From assembly GCA_002067405.1 (NCBI GenBank), contig MVRP01000094.1:1-14299 (forward strand): a DNA stretch of 14,299 nt, written 5' to 3'. This DNA comes from Syntrophorhabdaceae bacterium PtaU1.Bin034 (GTDB taxonomy: Bacteria; Desulfobacterota_G; Syntrophorhabdia; Syntrophorhabdales; WCHB1-27). The notes beneath the pieces are model-generated. The model saw only the letters and a program-made list of their open reading frames with translations, did no database searches and was not told where the DNA came from. How positions within the stretch are numbered: position 1 is the first letter of the stretch; every line of letters starts with the position of its first letter. The translations under genes were made by a program, and so were the position numbers. This document shows, piece after piece, positions 7,849 through 14,299 of the stretch.

Positions 7849-7870
7849 TGGATATCATGCCATTTGTCAA
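7842..7870 (-). promoter_or_regulatory. Promoter of the FCD regulator, predicting a near-leaderless mRNA
   Basis: On the minus strand a perfect -35 box TTGACA (7870-7865) is followed after 17 bases by TACAGT (7847-7842), four of six matches to the -10 consensus. A start site about seven bases on falls near 7835, only about four bases before the ATG at 7831-7829. This agrees with the lack of a ribosome site there. Confidence 0.6.
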
Positions 7871-7880
7871 AATAGGAACC

Positions 7881-7907
7881 GTGCGGAACAGGAGAAATGT
7901 CCCGCAC
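7881..7907 (-). terminator. Hairpin after dctM, likely intrinsic terminator
   Basis: Ten-base arms at 7881-7890 and 7898-7907 (GTGCGGAACA against TGTCCCGCAC, one wobble-type mismatch) surround a seven-base loop. On the minus strand the stem is followed by GGTTCCTATTTT, a moderate T-tract. It begins about 35 bases after the dctM stop and would end the reductase/transporter transcript before the regulator's own promoter. Confidence 0.55.
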
Positions 7908-7941
7908 GTAGCACAAGTGGCATAAATCCTGACAAAAAGCA

Positions 7942-9243
7942 TCATTTCATGAACACATTCGGCAGCCATAGCGAAAGCTGCGGCACGAACATGAAGAGTA
8001 CGACACATATTACCATCCCTACAAGGAACGGGTAAATACCCTTGTATACGGTGCCCAGAGGCACTTTGGCCATGCCGGAAACAAGGAAGACAAGCATTGC
8101 CAGAGGCGGGAGCACGACGCCGATCATCAGCGTCGAAGCGATGACCACGCCAAACCAGACGAGGTCGAAGCCCAGGTTCTGGACCACGGGCATGAAAATG
8201 GGGGTCGCGAGCATGAAGAATGCGAGGTCGTCAATGAACTCACCGCCAATAATATAGATCACGCAGATAATACCAATGATCACATAGGGATTGAGCGACA
8301 GCGTCCCGAGGAACTCGCTCACCATGTTCGGCGTCCGCGTGACGGCAAAAAAATGTCCGAGGATCGTCGCGCCCGCGAGCAGAAAGAGCATCATGCACGA
8401 CATGTGCACGCTTTCCGACAGCGCCCTGATCAGACCCTTGAAGCTGATTTCACGTTTTACCAGCGACACGACGAGCACGGCTGCCGCGCCTATGCTTCCG
8501 GCTTCAGTCGGGGTAAACAGACCGGCCATCAGACCGCCAAGCACAGCCAGGAAAATCGCTATGACCCACCCGACGGAAGGAAGCGCGGCGAACCTGGCCT
8601 TCCACGTGGACCTGTCTCCCTTGGGCCCGAGCGCCGGGTTGATGCTGCACCAGATGAACATGGTCGCGACAAAAGAAAGGGCAAGAATGATACCGGGGAT
8701 TATGCCCGCAAGAAACAACTGGCCGATAGATACGCCCGAAATGAGGCCATAGAGAATCAGGGTCTGACTGGGAGGGATCAGGCCGCCAAGCGTCCCCAGC
8801 AGGGCAACGACACCGGTAGACAGCCTCTTGTCATACCCGTACCGGTCCATCTGGGGCAACGAGATCCCTGCGAACATGGCAGACGCCGCGGTCCCCGACC
8901 CACACACGGCCTTGAACAAGCCGCCTGCCACGATCGTCCCGAGTGCGAGACCTCCCGGCATATGCCCGACCCACTTGTGCGTACAATCGTAAATATCCTT
9001 TGCAATGCCCGCGCGCACGGCGATCTGCCCCATAAGGGTAAAGAGAATAATGACCGTCAGGCCATACGAGGAAAAAGTGCTGTATATATCAACGGCAACA
9101 AGACCAAGTGCGGCGTCGACACCGACGAGGAGGCTGAACCCTATAAATCCCGCGAGCGCCATTGCGATCCCGATACTCATGCCCGTGGTGAAGAGCAGAA
9201 ACAGCAGGACGAGCGTAAGAATGGTGATGATTGCAACCGACAT
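7942..9243 (-). CDS. dctM: TRAP transporter large permease subunit
   Basis: 433 residues, the usual length for the 12-segment DctM subunit, the ion-coupled translocation channel of tripartite ATP-independent periplasmic transporters in the inner membrane. Family blocks include G-S-G-T-A-A-S-A-M-F-A-G-I-S-L-P-Q-M (115-132), which corresponds to the conserved G-S-s-x-A...l-P-e-M region, and L-G-G-L-I-P-P-S (152-159). A later F-T-P-T-E-A-G-S-I-G-A block is also typical. AGGAGG lies about eight bases before the ATG. It follows dctQ by 33 bp and dctP precedes that, so the three form the standard dctPQM set. No defects are seen. Members of this family transport C4-dicarboxylates, sialic acid, keto acids and aromatic acids; the permease alone does not show which. 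Confidence 0.95.
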   Translation of the reverse strand: MSVAIITILTLVLLFLLFTTGMSIGIAMALAGFIGFSLLVGVDAALGLVAVDIYSTFSSYGLTVIILFTLMGQIAVRAGIAKDIYDCTHKWVGHMPGGLALGTIVAGGLFKAVCGSGTAASAMFAGISLPQMDRYGYDKRLSTGVVALLGTLGGLIPPSQTLILYGLISGVSIGQLFLAGIIPGIILALSFVATMFIWCSINPALGPKGDRSTWKARFAALPSVGWVIAIFLAVLGGLMAGLFTPTEAGSIGAAAVLVVSLVKREISFKGLIRALSESVHMSCMMLFLLAGATILGHFFAVTRTPNMVSEFLGTLSLNPYVIIGIICVIYIIGGEFIDDLAFFMLATPIFMPVVQNLGFDLVWFGVVIASTLMIGVVLPPLAMLVFLVSGMAKVPLGTVYKGIYPFLVGMVICVVLFMFVPQLSLWLPNVFMK

Positions 9244-9276
9244 CTTTCTATCCTCCTTGCGCGATGGCCATACCGC

Positions 9277-9777
9277 TTATTCGGTCGGCCTGTCTCGCCG
9301 CGTATCCTGCTGACCGGCGGGGCCCAGGGTCTCTACCAGAAGCACGATACAGTAAATGCTCATGCCTATGCCGGCCAGATACAGAAAAGGATAGAGGGGA
9401 ACCTGGATGGTGTCGGACACACGTCCTCGCCTGAAAAGGTCGTAACCGAGCTTGAAGCACCGCCAGGAGATCAGGGTGAGCGTGCCGACACTCAGAATAG
9501 AAACTATACCGTTGACGATGCGCTGCAGAATTGCAGGCCGCTTGTAAAGGGACTCCATGTTGATCTTCATCCCTGCGACGTGCGACATCGCTATGCTCAG
9601 TGCGAGCACGGCTCCGCCCCCGATGCCGACGAGGTCGTACGTGCCGGGAACCGGGTAGCCGAAGTACCGCCCGGTCACGTCGGCGCACGTCAGGACCATT
9701 ATCGCGAGAAGAACAAGTGCGCCGACCATGCTCATGCCGCGCGCAATGCCGTGAACTACTTTACGGAAAGCGTCCAT
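9277..9777 (-). CDS. dctQ: TRAP transporter small permease subunit
   Basis: 166 residues with four predicted membrane segments (about 14-34, 46-66, 87-107 and 128-148). The first segment is followed by the family pattern D-V-T-G-R-Y-F-G-Y-P-V-P-G-T-Y-D-L (33-49), close to the usual R-Y-x-F...P-W-x-x-E region of DctQ proteins. The helical DctQ subunit pairs with DctM in the inner membrane and helps dock the binding protein. GGAGGG precedes the ATG by about seven bases. It sits 33 bp after dctP and 33 bp before dctM on the same strand. The C-terminal tail (after about 150) is short, charged and probably cytoplasmic. Confidence 0.9.
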   Translation of the reverse strand: MDAFRKVVHGIARGMSMVGALVLLAIMVLTCADVTGRYFGYPVPGTYDLVGIGGGAVLALSIAMSHVAGMKINMESLYKRPAILQRIVNGIVSILSVGTLTLISWRCFKLGYDLFRRGRVSDTIQVPLYPFLYLAGIGMSIYCIVLLVETLGPAGQQDTRRDRPTE

Positions 9778-9810
9778 CTTTCCATCCCTCCATGTAATAG
9801 AGAATGCGCG

Positions 9811-10833
9811 CTATTTCTGGCGCGCTTTTATGTAGTCCAGGCAGAACTTCACCGACTGTTCTCCCGGGAGCCCTTTCGTCTTCATCCTCTTCACGTAGTT
9901 ATCCAGAATGGGCTTCACTGCGACCGCGCATTTCGCCTGGTCTTCCTTGGAGAGTGAAAGCACTTTTACGCCTTTTGTCTTTGCGAAAGCTTCTCCTTCG
10001 GCATCCTGTTCGTCGTACATCTTGGCGATCACGCCAATCCATTCTTCATTGAACGTGTCCCAGATCTGCCTGATGTCGGCAGGCAGGCTGTCCCATTTCT
10101 TTTTGGACATTACCATCGCAAGACAGGGGCTGCTGTTGGCGCCGTAAAGGGGCGTGGTGTATTTCACCACCTCGGCAAACTTCCAGTTGTACAGCGCTTC
10201 CATCGGCGCAAGAACGCCCTGGGTCACGCCCTTCTGGATCGCGTCATAGGTTTCGGGCATTGCCATGCCGACGGGAACACCGCCAAGCGCACTGATTACC
10301 TTCTCGCCGAGACCGGTCGTCCTGATCTTCATACCTTTCAGGTTCGCGAGGCTGTTTACCGGCTTTTTTGTGTGGATGATGTTGGGGCCCAGTCCCGTAA
10401 GGAACAACACCTTCAGTTCTTCCAGCTCCTTCGGCTTGAAATGCTTGTACCACGCATTCATCATGTGCGTAGAGAGTGAACCGGAGCGGCTTCCGAGGGG
10501 CATATCGAGTATTTCGATCAGTGGGAATGTTCCGCGGGAATAAGAGAAAACAAGGTGGCCCACATCAGCGACGCCGTCCAGGACGGCATTGTACGTAAAC
10601 TGGGCCGGTGTCAACGTGCCGCCCGGATAGAGCTGCAGCTTCACCCTTCCGTTGGTCCTCTTTTCGACTTCCTTGCAGTACTGTTCCAGCTTCGCATAGC
10701 TCTTCATGCCGGGGTTTGAGAAAGTGGCATACTTCAGCGTATATACCTGTGGTGCGGCATAAGATGATGAGACCAGACCGGCCACCCAGACCATGACAAC
10801 AACCAGCACGATCGATACAAAAATCCTCCTCAT
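9811..10833 (-). CDS. dctP: TRAP transporter periplasmic substrate-binding protein (DctP type)
   Basis: 340 residues, the normal length. Residues 1-27 form a signal peptide: M-R-R, a hydrophobic core of about 18, and a likely cut after S-Y-A-A. The mature part has the DctP fold, with L-K-G-M-K-I-R-T-T-G at 165-174. R171 is the conserved arginine that salt-bridges the carboxylate of the ligand. G-V-x-Q-G-V-L-A-P-M-E (202-212) occupies the place of the usual v-D-G-x-E-n-P block. The protein captures an organic acid in the periplasm and delivers it to DctQM. GGGAGGG lies before the ATG. It is 33 bp upstream of dctQ and 123 bp downstream of the ferredoxin gene. The ligand cannot be specified; a carboxylate is strongly implied by R171. 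Confidence 0.94.
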   Translation of the reverse strand: MRRIFVSIVLVVVMVWVAGLVSSSYAAPQVYTLKYATFSNPGMKSYAKLEQYCKEVEKRTNGRVKLQLYPGGTLTPAQFTYNAVLDGVADVGHLVFSYSRGTFPLIEILDMPLGSRSGSLSTHMMNAWYKHFKPKELEELKVLFLTGLGPNIIHTKKPVNSLANLKGMKIRTTGLGEKVISALGGVPVGMAMPETYDAIQKGVTQGVLAPMEALYNWKFAEVVKYTTPLYGANSSPCLAMVMSKKKWDSLPADIRQIWDTFNEEWIGVIAKMYDEQDAEGEAFAKTKGVKVLSLSKEDQAKCAVAVKPILDNYVKRMKTKGLPGEQSVKFCLDYIKARQK

Positions 10834-10876
10834 GTTTCCCTCCCTCGTTTTTTAGTATACCTCGGTTCATACACAT

Positions 10877-10893
10877 TTACCCTGCTTGGGTAA
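10877..10893. promoter_or_regulatory. Inverted repeat TTACCC-N5-GGGTAA in the dctP leader
   Basis: Perfect six-base arms with a five-base centre lie 44 bases before the dctP start, in the 123-bp gap between the ferredoxin gene and dctP. On the minus strand a TATACT (10858-10853) lies between it and the gene, but no matching -35 box is seen. It could be an operator for an internal promoter or an RNA hairpin that adjusts dctP expression relative to the reductase genes. Otherwise this gap shows nothing recognisable. Confidence 0.3.
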
Positions 10894-10956
10894 TTGAAGA
10901 CCGTTCACCGGCACGGCATCTCCATCAATGTCTCTGCGGCCAGCGGTTTTGTGTGT

Positions 10957-11280
10957 TTACACCCGCTTGATTTCGCCCGTCTCTTTGTTCTTGTAGTGCA
11001 CCCTTGCCATGAGCGGATGACGCATGGTAAGGCAGCCCGGCACCGGGCATTCACCCACGCAGCAGGCCGCGTAGCAGCATTCCTCGGGGTACATGACAAT
11101 CGGGGGTTTTCCTTTTTTGGGGTTTGCGACAAGGACGTCCATCGTACAGATAGTAACGCACTTGTTGCACCCCCTGCATTTCGTCTCATCGATGACGACG
11201 GGAACACCGGGGGTAGTCTTGTTCGGGAAGGCGTAGCATTTGGTGTCTGTCGGCCTTCGCTCGATCTTGTGCTCGTCCAT
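10957..11280 (-). CDS. Ferredoxin-type [4Fe-4S] subunit, AprB-like, with a modified second cluster motif
   Basis: 107 residues. The first cluster motif is regular in spacing: C35-x2-C38-x2-C41-x3-C45, followed by Thr instead of the usual Pro. The second reads C68-C69-Y-A-A-C73-C74-V-G-E-C78-P. Against the usual C-x2-C-x2-C-x3-C-P, the second cysteine position is A71, while extra cysteines lie at 69 and 73, plus C83. The second cluster may use a shifted ligand, be a [3Fe-4S] cluster, or be missing. The start has GAGGAGG about eight bases upstream. It lies 22 bp after the flavoprotein gene, so it should be that enzyme's electron-transfer partner, as AprB is to AprA. No signal peptide, so cytoplasmic. 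It has no membrane anchor; the final electron partner is unknown. Confidence 0.85.
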   Translation of the reverse strand: MDEHKIERRPTDTKCYAFPNKTTPGVPVVIDETKCRGCNKCVTICTMDVLVANPKKGKPPIVMYPEECCYAACCVGECPVPGCLTMRHPLMARVHYKNKETGEIKRV

Positions 11281-11302
11281 GATAAGTTCCTCCTCAGTAA
11301 TC

Positions 11303-13291
11303 TCAAAACTTCTTCTTCAGGAATCCCCTGTAATCCCGGTTGTGGGTCTCGTAATTCTCGGCCAGGTTCCTCGCGAAATCGAGCGGCAGTTCCCCTATCT
11401 TCGTTGATCCGTTCTCCTGCTTGAGCGTGACCCATTTATTCCACTCGGGCGGGTCCATCTGCGGATAGTCCTGCCTGAAATGACCCATGGCCTCGCTGCT
11501 CGCCTTTCTGGCGATGCACGCCTGGAAAATGATCCGGCTGACGGTGAGGATGTTATAAGTTTCGAGGACGCGGAGCAGTATGTGCGGGTTGCTCGCATAA
11601 GTCTGCGGGTATTCCTGCTCGATAATATCGGTGACCCACTTCAGGCCGGTCTGCATGAGTCCCTCGTTCCGCACAGCGCCCAGATAGTTCTGCATGGCCC
11701 GTGCACCCACTGCGCGCAACTCCTTCCATTCGATCCAGTCCGTGGGGCCCTTTCGGATGGTCGGCGCATAGACCCGTGCCTTCTCCGCCCTGACCTGTGC
11801 CTCGTCGATTGCCGCATCCGGTTTGTGGCCCAGCACGTACTCGGCCGCCTTGCGGCCGGCGTACCTCCCCGTCGTGCACGCATGGTAATAGTAGTTGCCT
11901 GCCAGTATGGCATCGCCTACCGCATAGAGGCCTTCCAGGTTTGTGCGCAGGTCCCAGTCCACGACGACCTCGCCGCCGTTGCCGTATGCCTCCATCCTGT
12001 ACGGTCCCTGCTGCAGGCTCTTGTCCTGGCTTGGGTACGGCTCGCCGCTCAACGTAAAGTAGCTCTGCAGCATATCCCTGCCCGCGTCAAACCCCGCCGC
12101 CTCGTAGCCGATCTTTATGGGTATCTTCGTCCGCCCTTCATTCCCGACCATGAGACCCCAGATCGCCTTTCTTTCGTACCAAGGCATACTCGTGAGGTCG
12201 GCATAGAGGGGAAGTATGAATTCTCCCTTCCGGATGCGCTCGGCCAGGTCGGGAACGATCGTCGGCTTCGCGTAGAGGGGATGGGGCGAGCGCTCGGCGA
12301 TGAATTTCTGCCCGGGTCTCGGATGCATACGCTCATCGACCGATTTTACAATATCGCCCTGTGCGTCGACGTACGGGACTTCTTTCCCGTTCGCATCGAC
12401 GATTGTCGCAGGGTGCCATGTGTTGAACCAGTTTCCCGTACCGTAGGACGGATATTCGTAGCCCGGGGGAACACCCGGACGGCTGCGCTCCATCTGTGCC
12501 AGCTCCGCTCCCGCCCTCCACATAATGGCGGGACCGTCACCCGTAATATTGGGCTTGAAGAGGTCCAGGCCGATCAACTCCGACGAGAAGCGCCAGTTGC
12601 CCTGATGACATGACATGGCGTTAATCGTCGCCTTGGCGCTGAATACGTAGAATTCTCCGGTCCTCATGTTGAAGCCCGTTGCGCCGACGACCCTGCCGCC
12701 CTGCCGGCCACCCTCGTTGAGCAGGTTTGTCGCAACCACCCGGTCGAAGACCTGTACACCGAGGCGCAGGCACTCGTTGAAAATGGCGGGCTTAAACGTG
12801 GCGCCCCATACACGGAACTGGAACCTGTTGTCATAGTCGTAGCAGAAGACGAATTTCGTTTTCTCATCCCTGAAGGGCGCCCCGGCAAATTCGTTGTCCA
12901 TGTCCCTGATCTTGGCGCCCATCTTTTCGATCTCGAGCAGCGTATCGTACGCCTCGCGGGCCGCAATGTATCGGGACAGAGAATTCGAATAGCCTTTGTA
13001 GGTAACGGCTTCCCATTCCACACAGTCTTCTGGCGTGATCTTGGAGGCGGGGTTTGGCGTATTCAGCCAGTGGTCGAAGCCGGACCCGCCTCCCGATCGC
13101 TTTGGATATGCCTTGTCGAGCAGTGCAACCTTGAGGCCTTTTTTTGCAGCGCTTATGGCTGCCATGCACCCTCCCGGTCCCCCTCCCAGCACGAGCACGT
13201 CAACGTCGATCCGATTTTCCACGTCGTAACGCACGGGATAGGGCCATTCCATCAGTTTCTCTGATCCTGTTACCGCATCTTCCCAGTTCAT
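11303..13291 (-). CDS. FAD-dependent oxidoreductase, AprA / fumarate-reductase flavoprotein-like
   Basis: 662 residues, close to the length of adenylylsulfate reductase alpha. The N-terminal FAD-binding motif is V-L-V-L-G-G-G-P-G-G-C (32-42), with an acid-type end at D59. Other family blocks are K-R-S-G-G-G-S-G-F-D-H-W (64-75), G-D-G-P-A-I-M-W-R-A-G-A-E-L (251-264), and the second FAD contact G-L-Y-A-V-G-D-A (454-461). A helical C-terminal domain runs from about 500. No signal peptide, so it acts in the cytoplasm, unlike the exported flavin reductases used in respiration. It is followed after 22 bp by a ferredoxin, then by dctPQM. The usual A-T-G-G motif of fumarate reductases reads I-N-A-M-S-C-H-Q-G-N (223-232), so it is probably neither fumarate reductase nor true APS reductase. 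AAGGAGG lies about five bases before the ATG. The substrate is unknown; a reductase or dehydrogenase of an imported acid is the likeliest role. Confidence 0.85.
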   Translation of the reverse strand: MNWEDAVTGSEKLMEWPYPVRYDVENRIDVDVLVLGGGPGGCMAAISAAKKGLKVALLDKAYPKRSGGGSGFDHWLNTPNPASKITPEDCVEWEAVTYKGYSNSLSRYIAAREAYDTLLEIEKMGAKIRDMDNEFAGAPFRDEKTKFVFCYDYDNRFQFRVWGATFKPAIFNECLRLGVQVFDRVVATNLLNEGGRQGGRVVGATGFNMRTGEFYVFSAKATINAMSCHQGNWRFSSELIGLDLFKPNITGDGPAIMWRAGAELAQMERSRPGVPPGYEYPSYGTGNWFNTWHPATIVDANGKEVPYVDAQGDIVKSVDERMHPRPGQKFIAERSPHPLYAKPTIVPDLAERIRKGEFILPLYADLTSMPWYERKAIWGLMVGNEGRTKIPIKIGYEAAGFDAGRDMLQSYFTLSGEPYPSQDKSLQQGPYRMEAYGNGGEVVVDWDLRTNLEGLYAVGDAILAGNYYYHACTTGRYAGRKAAEYVLGHKPDAAIDEAQVRAEKARVYAPTIRKGPTDWIEWKELRAVGARAMQNYLGAVRNEGLMQTGLKWVTDIIEQEYPQTYASNPHILLRVLETYNILTVSRIIFQACIARKASSEAMGHFRQDYPQMDPPEWNKWVTLKQENGSTKIGELPLDFARNLAENYETHNRDYRGFLKKKF

Positions 13292-13358
13292 TGTGCCTCC
13301 TTCTGGTTATGAAAAAAGCAGGCTCTTCTCGCCCGTTCCAAAATTGTCCGTCTTCGCT

Positions 13359-13372
13359 CAATAGGTCTATTG
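13359..13372. promoter_or_regulatory. Palindrome CAATAG-GT-CTATTG, candidate operator
   Basis: Perfect six-base arms around two bases lie at about +8 to +21 relative to the predicted start of the flavoprotein transcript. This is a typical place for a repressor to block elongation. The neighbouring FCD regulator is the obvious candidate, but the site does not resemble the palindrome over that regulator's own promoter. Confidence 0.45.
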
Positions 13373-13386
13373 GACTAACCATTCTC

Positions 13387-13416
13387 TTTATAGACTTATC
13401 GTGAAAACCTTGTCAA
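13387..13416 (-). promoter_or_regulatory. Promoter of the flavoprotein-ferredoxin-TRAP genes
   Basis: On the minus strand a perfect TTGACA (13416-13411) is followed after 18 bases by TATAAA (13392-13387), five of six to consensus. The start site would be near 13380, giving a leader of about 90 bases. An A/T-rich tract (13417-13435) just upstream of the -35 box resembles an UP element. Confidence 0.65.
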
Positions 13417-13560
13417 GAAAAAATGTAGTCTGTTTACATGGTATTTTTCGGGCAGGAGCGCCCCGGAAGGAGGAATTCAAATCCGTTCATTAAGAAAGCG
13501 GGGGCACCCTGGCTGGAAGCCCCTTTTACTTACATGAAACGACAATACGTTTGAATTTCG
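13417..13560. other. Intergenic stretch with a GC-rich hairpin inside a weak inverted repeat
   Basis: No gene is supported here. A hairpin with five-base arms (GGGGC at 13501-13505, GCCCC at 13519-13523) is followed on the plus strand by TTTT. On the minus strand it is followed by CGCTTTCTTAA, so it could act as a second terminator after the FIST gene. Eight-base complementary words (AATTCAAA at 13473-13480, TTTGAATT at 13551-13558) flank it. A plus-strand AAGGAGG (13467-13473) has no usable start codon after it. Confidence 0.3.
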
Positions 13561-13608
13561 CACAAATAAAGAAAGATAGGGCCTGGAGACATCCAATCCT
13601 CCAGGCCC
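13561..13608 (-). terminator. Intrinsic terminator of the FIST gene
   Basis: Perfect ten-base arms (GGGCCTGGAG at 13579-13588, CTCCAGGCCC at 13599-13608) surround a ten-base loop. On the minus strand they are followed by TATCTTTCTTTATTTG. It starts nine bases after the FIST stop codon. This is the clearest terminator in the window. Confidence 0.85.
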
Positions 13609-13616
13609 CGCTATTC

Positions 13617-14299
13617 CTATCGCAACACCAGCATCGTCGACGTCTGGTTTATGTGCCCGAGATATTCCTCGCCATAGGTGCTGAAGCCGATCGTGGGAAT
13701 GTCACGAAAGATCTTTCCGTACTCGTCGGTGAGCCCGTCTTTCTCCAGTTCGAGCGTCCTCAGAATGCAGTGGAAGTTGATGATGCCGGATATGCCGTTT
13801 TTGGCCATCACCGCGTTTCGCGTATCCGCGACGATATCGGTCGACGTGAGGAGGGACAGGTCCATTCCCTCAAGGACGTTACAGTAAAAGACGATGGTCC
13901 GGTCCTTTATCTGCTGGGGGCTCCGGACGAATATCTCATCGCCCGATACAAGGCCCACGGGATGGCTCATGAAATGGTTCGGCGCGTCTTCGACGGTGGT
14001 CCCCAGCGCCTCGGCATAGGCCTCGGCAGCCGGCTTGCTGTTGAAGGAGATTACTTCCCGCTTTTCCTCGTCGACCCGGGTGGCGGTGAGATGCTTGCCG
14101 GTCTTCCGGAAGCTCTGGGTCTTGATGACGTCGAACTCGGCAGCAGGCTTCAGAAGCGCAAGGATCGCTGCATCGGTGTAGGCTTCGCCATTCGCGTACA
14201 CGTGGGTGCATGAAAACTTCAAGTCGTCGCCGGCCGATCCTCCCACGAAGATGACGTTGGTAAGGTCCCCGATCCTGTCCATCACCTTCTCTTCCGCAC
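13617..14299 (-). CDS. FIST-domain sensory protein, C-terminal part
   Basis: The frame is open through the window edge, so the 5' end is missing; the GTG at 14285 followed by ATG is probably internal. About 227 residues are visible. Numbering from that GTG, V-I-F-V-G-G-S-A-G-D-D (11-21) marks the end of the FIST_N region. The C-terminal I-G-F-S-T-Y-G-E-E-Y-L-G-H-I-N-Q-T-S-T-M-L-V marks FIST_C. FIST proteins are soluble or signalling-linked small-molecule sensors, proposed to bind amino acids or similar ligands, and usually have about 380 residues, so roughly 150 are missing. A strong terminator follows directly, so the gene ends its own transcription unit and is not part of the reductase/TRAP set. 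Whether a signalling domain is fused N-terminally cannot be seen. Confidence 0.8.
   Translation of the reverse strand, partial: AEEKVMDRIGDLTNVIFVGGSAGDDLKFSCTHVYANGEAYTDAAILALLKPAAEFDVIKTQSFRKTGKHLTATRVDEEKREVISFNSKPAAEAYAEALGTTVEDAPNHFMSHPVGLVSGDEIFVRSPQQIKDRTIVFYCNVLEGMDLSLLTSTDIVADTRNAVMAKNGISGIINFHCILRTLELEKDGLTDEYGKIFRDIPTIGFSTYGEEYLGHINQTSTMLVLR

Noticed and set aside
8353..9957. A 534-codon open frame on the plus strand opposite dctM and dctQ
   Set aside because: It is antisense to two well-recognised membrane proteins, its product is a Gln/Arg/His/Asp-rich low-complexity chain, and no ribosome site or family match is seen. It results from codon bias of the real genes.
11480..12613. 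A 377-codon plus-strand frame opposite the flavoprotein gene
   Set aside because: It is antisense to conserved flavoprotein motifs, with no start signal and no recognisable domain.
13467..13554. Possible small plus-strand peptide after an AAGGAGG sequence
   Set aside because: No ATG, GTG or TTG follows at a suitable distance in the open frame; the only ATG leaves six codons.
1..14299. CRISPR array, tRNA, rRNA or phage genes
   Set aside because: No spaced direct repeats, cloverleaf, ribosomal RNA-like stretch or phage protein motif was found on reading either strand by eye.

Overview
The window looks like chromosomal DNA of an anaerobic Gram-negative bacterium, most plausibly a Desulfobacterota-type (deltaproteobacterial) aromatic or organic-acid degrader. 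The grounds are mid-50s GC by eye, strong AGGAGG ribosome sites, two TRAP-type solute transporters, a UbiD-family decarboxylase, an AprA/fumarate-reductase-like flavoprotein paired with a ferredoxin, and a very large cytoplasmic hybrid kinase. A Syntrophorhabdus-like host is a guess from gene content only.

Layout. (1) 1-2190, plus strand: the C-terminal part of a fused TAXI-type TRAP permease, then 24 bp later a UbiD-family prFMN decarboxylase with an intact catalytic triad. (2) 2191-2305: a long bulged inverted repeat between convergent genes, possibly a two-way terminator. (3) 2306-6817, minus strand: a 1503-residue soluble sensor protein with two complete kinase-receiver modules in tandem and an extended -10 promoter. 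(4) 6951-7098, minus strand: mobile-element debris, namely a group II intron domain V/VI relic directly abutting a transposase C-terminal relic. (5) 7106-7831, minus strand: an FCD/GntR regulator whose promoter predicts a nearly leaderless mRNA and carries a palindrome over its -10 box. (6) 13291 down to 7942, minus strand: flavoprotein, ferredoxin, DctP, DctQ and DctM, read from a strong promoter near 13390 and closed by a hairpin at 7881-7907. (7) 13292-13616: intergenic, with that promoter, a palindrome just downstream of the predicted start site and terminators. (8) 13617-14299, minus strand: the C-terminal part of a FIST-domain sensory protein.

How the genes may work together (inference). 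The 7106-13291 block reads as one catabolic or respiratory module. DctPQM brings in a carboxylate, the cytoplasmic flavoprotein/ferredoxin pair oxidises or reduces it or a derivative, and the FCD regulator senses the compound. The TAXI-TRAP/UbiD pair reads as a second module that imports a carboxylic acid and decarboxylates it (or works in the carboxylating direction). The substrate of neither module can be told from the sequence. The most unusual items are the ferredoxin with a shifted second cluster motif, the double kinase with a four-cysteine PAS insert, and the orphan group II intron 3' end.
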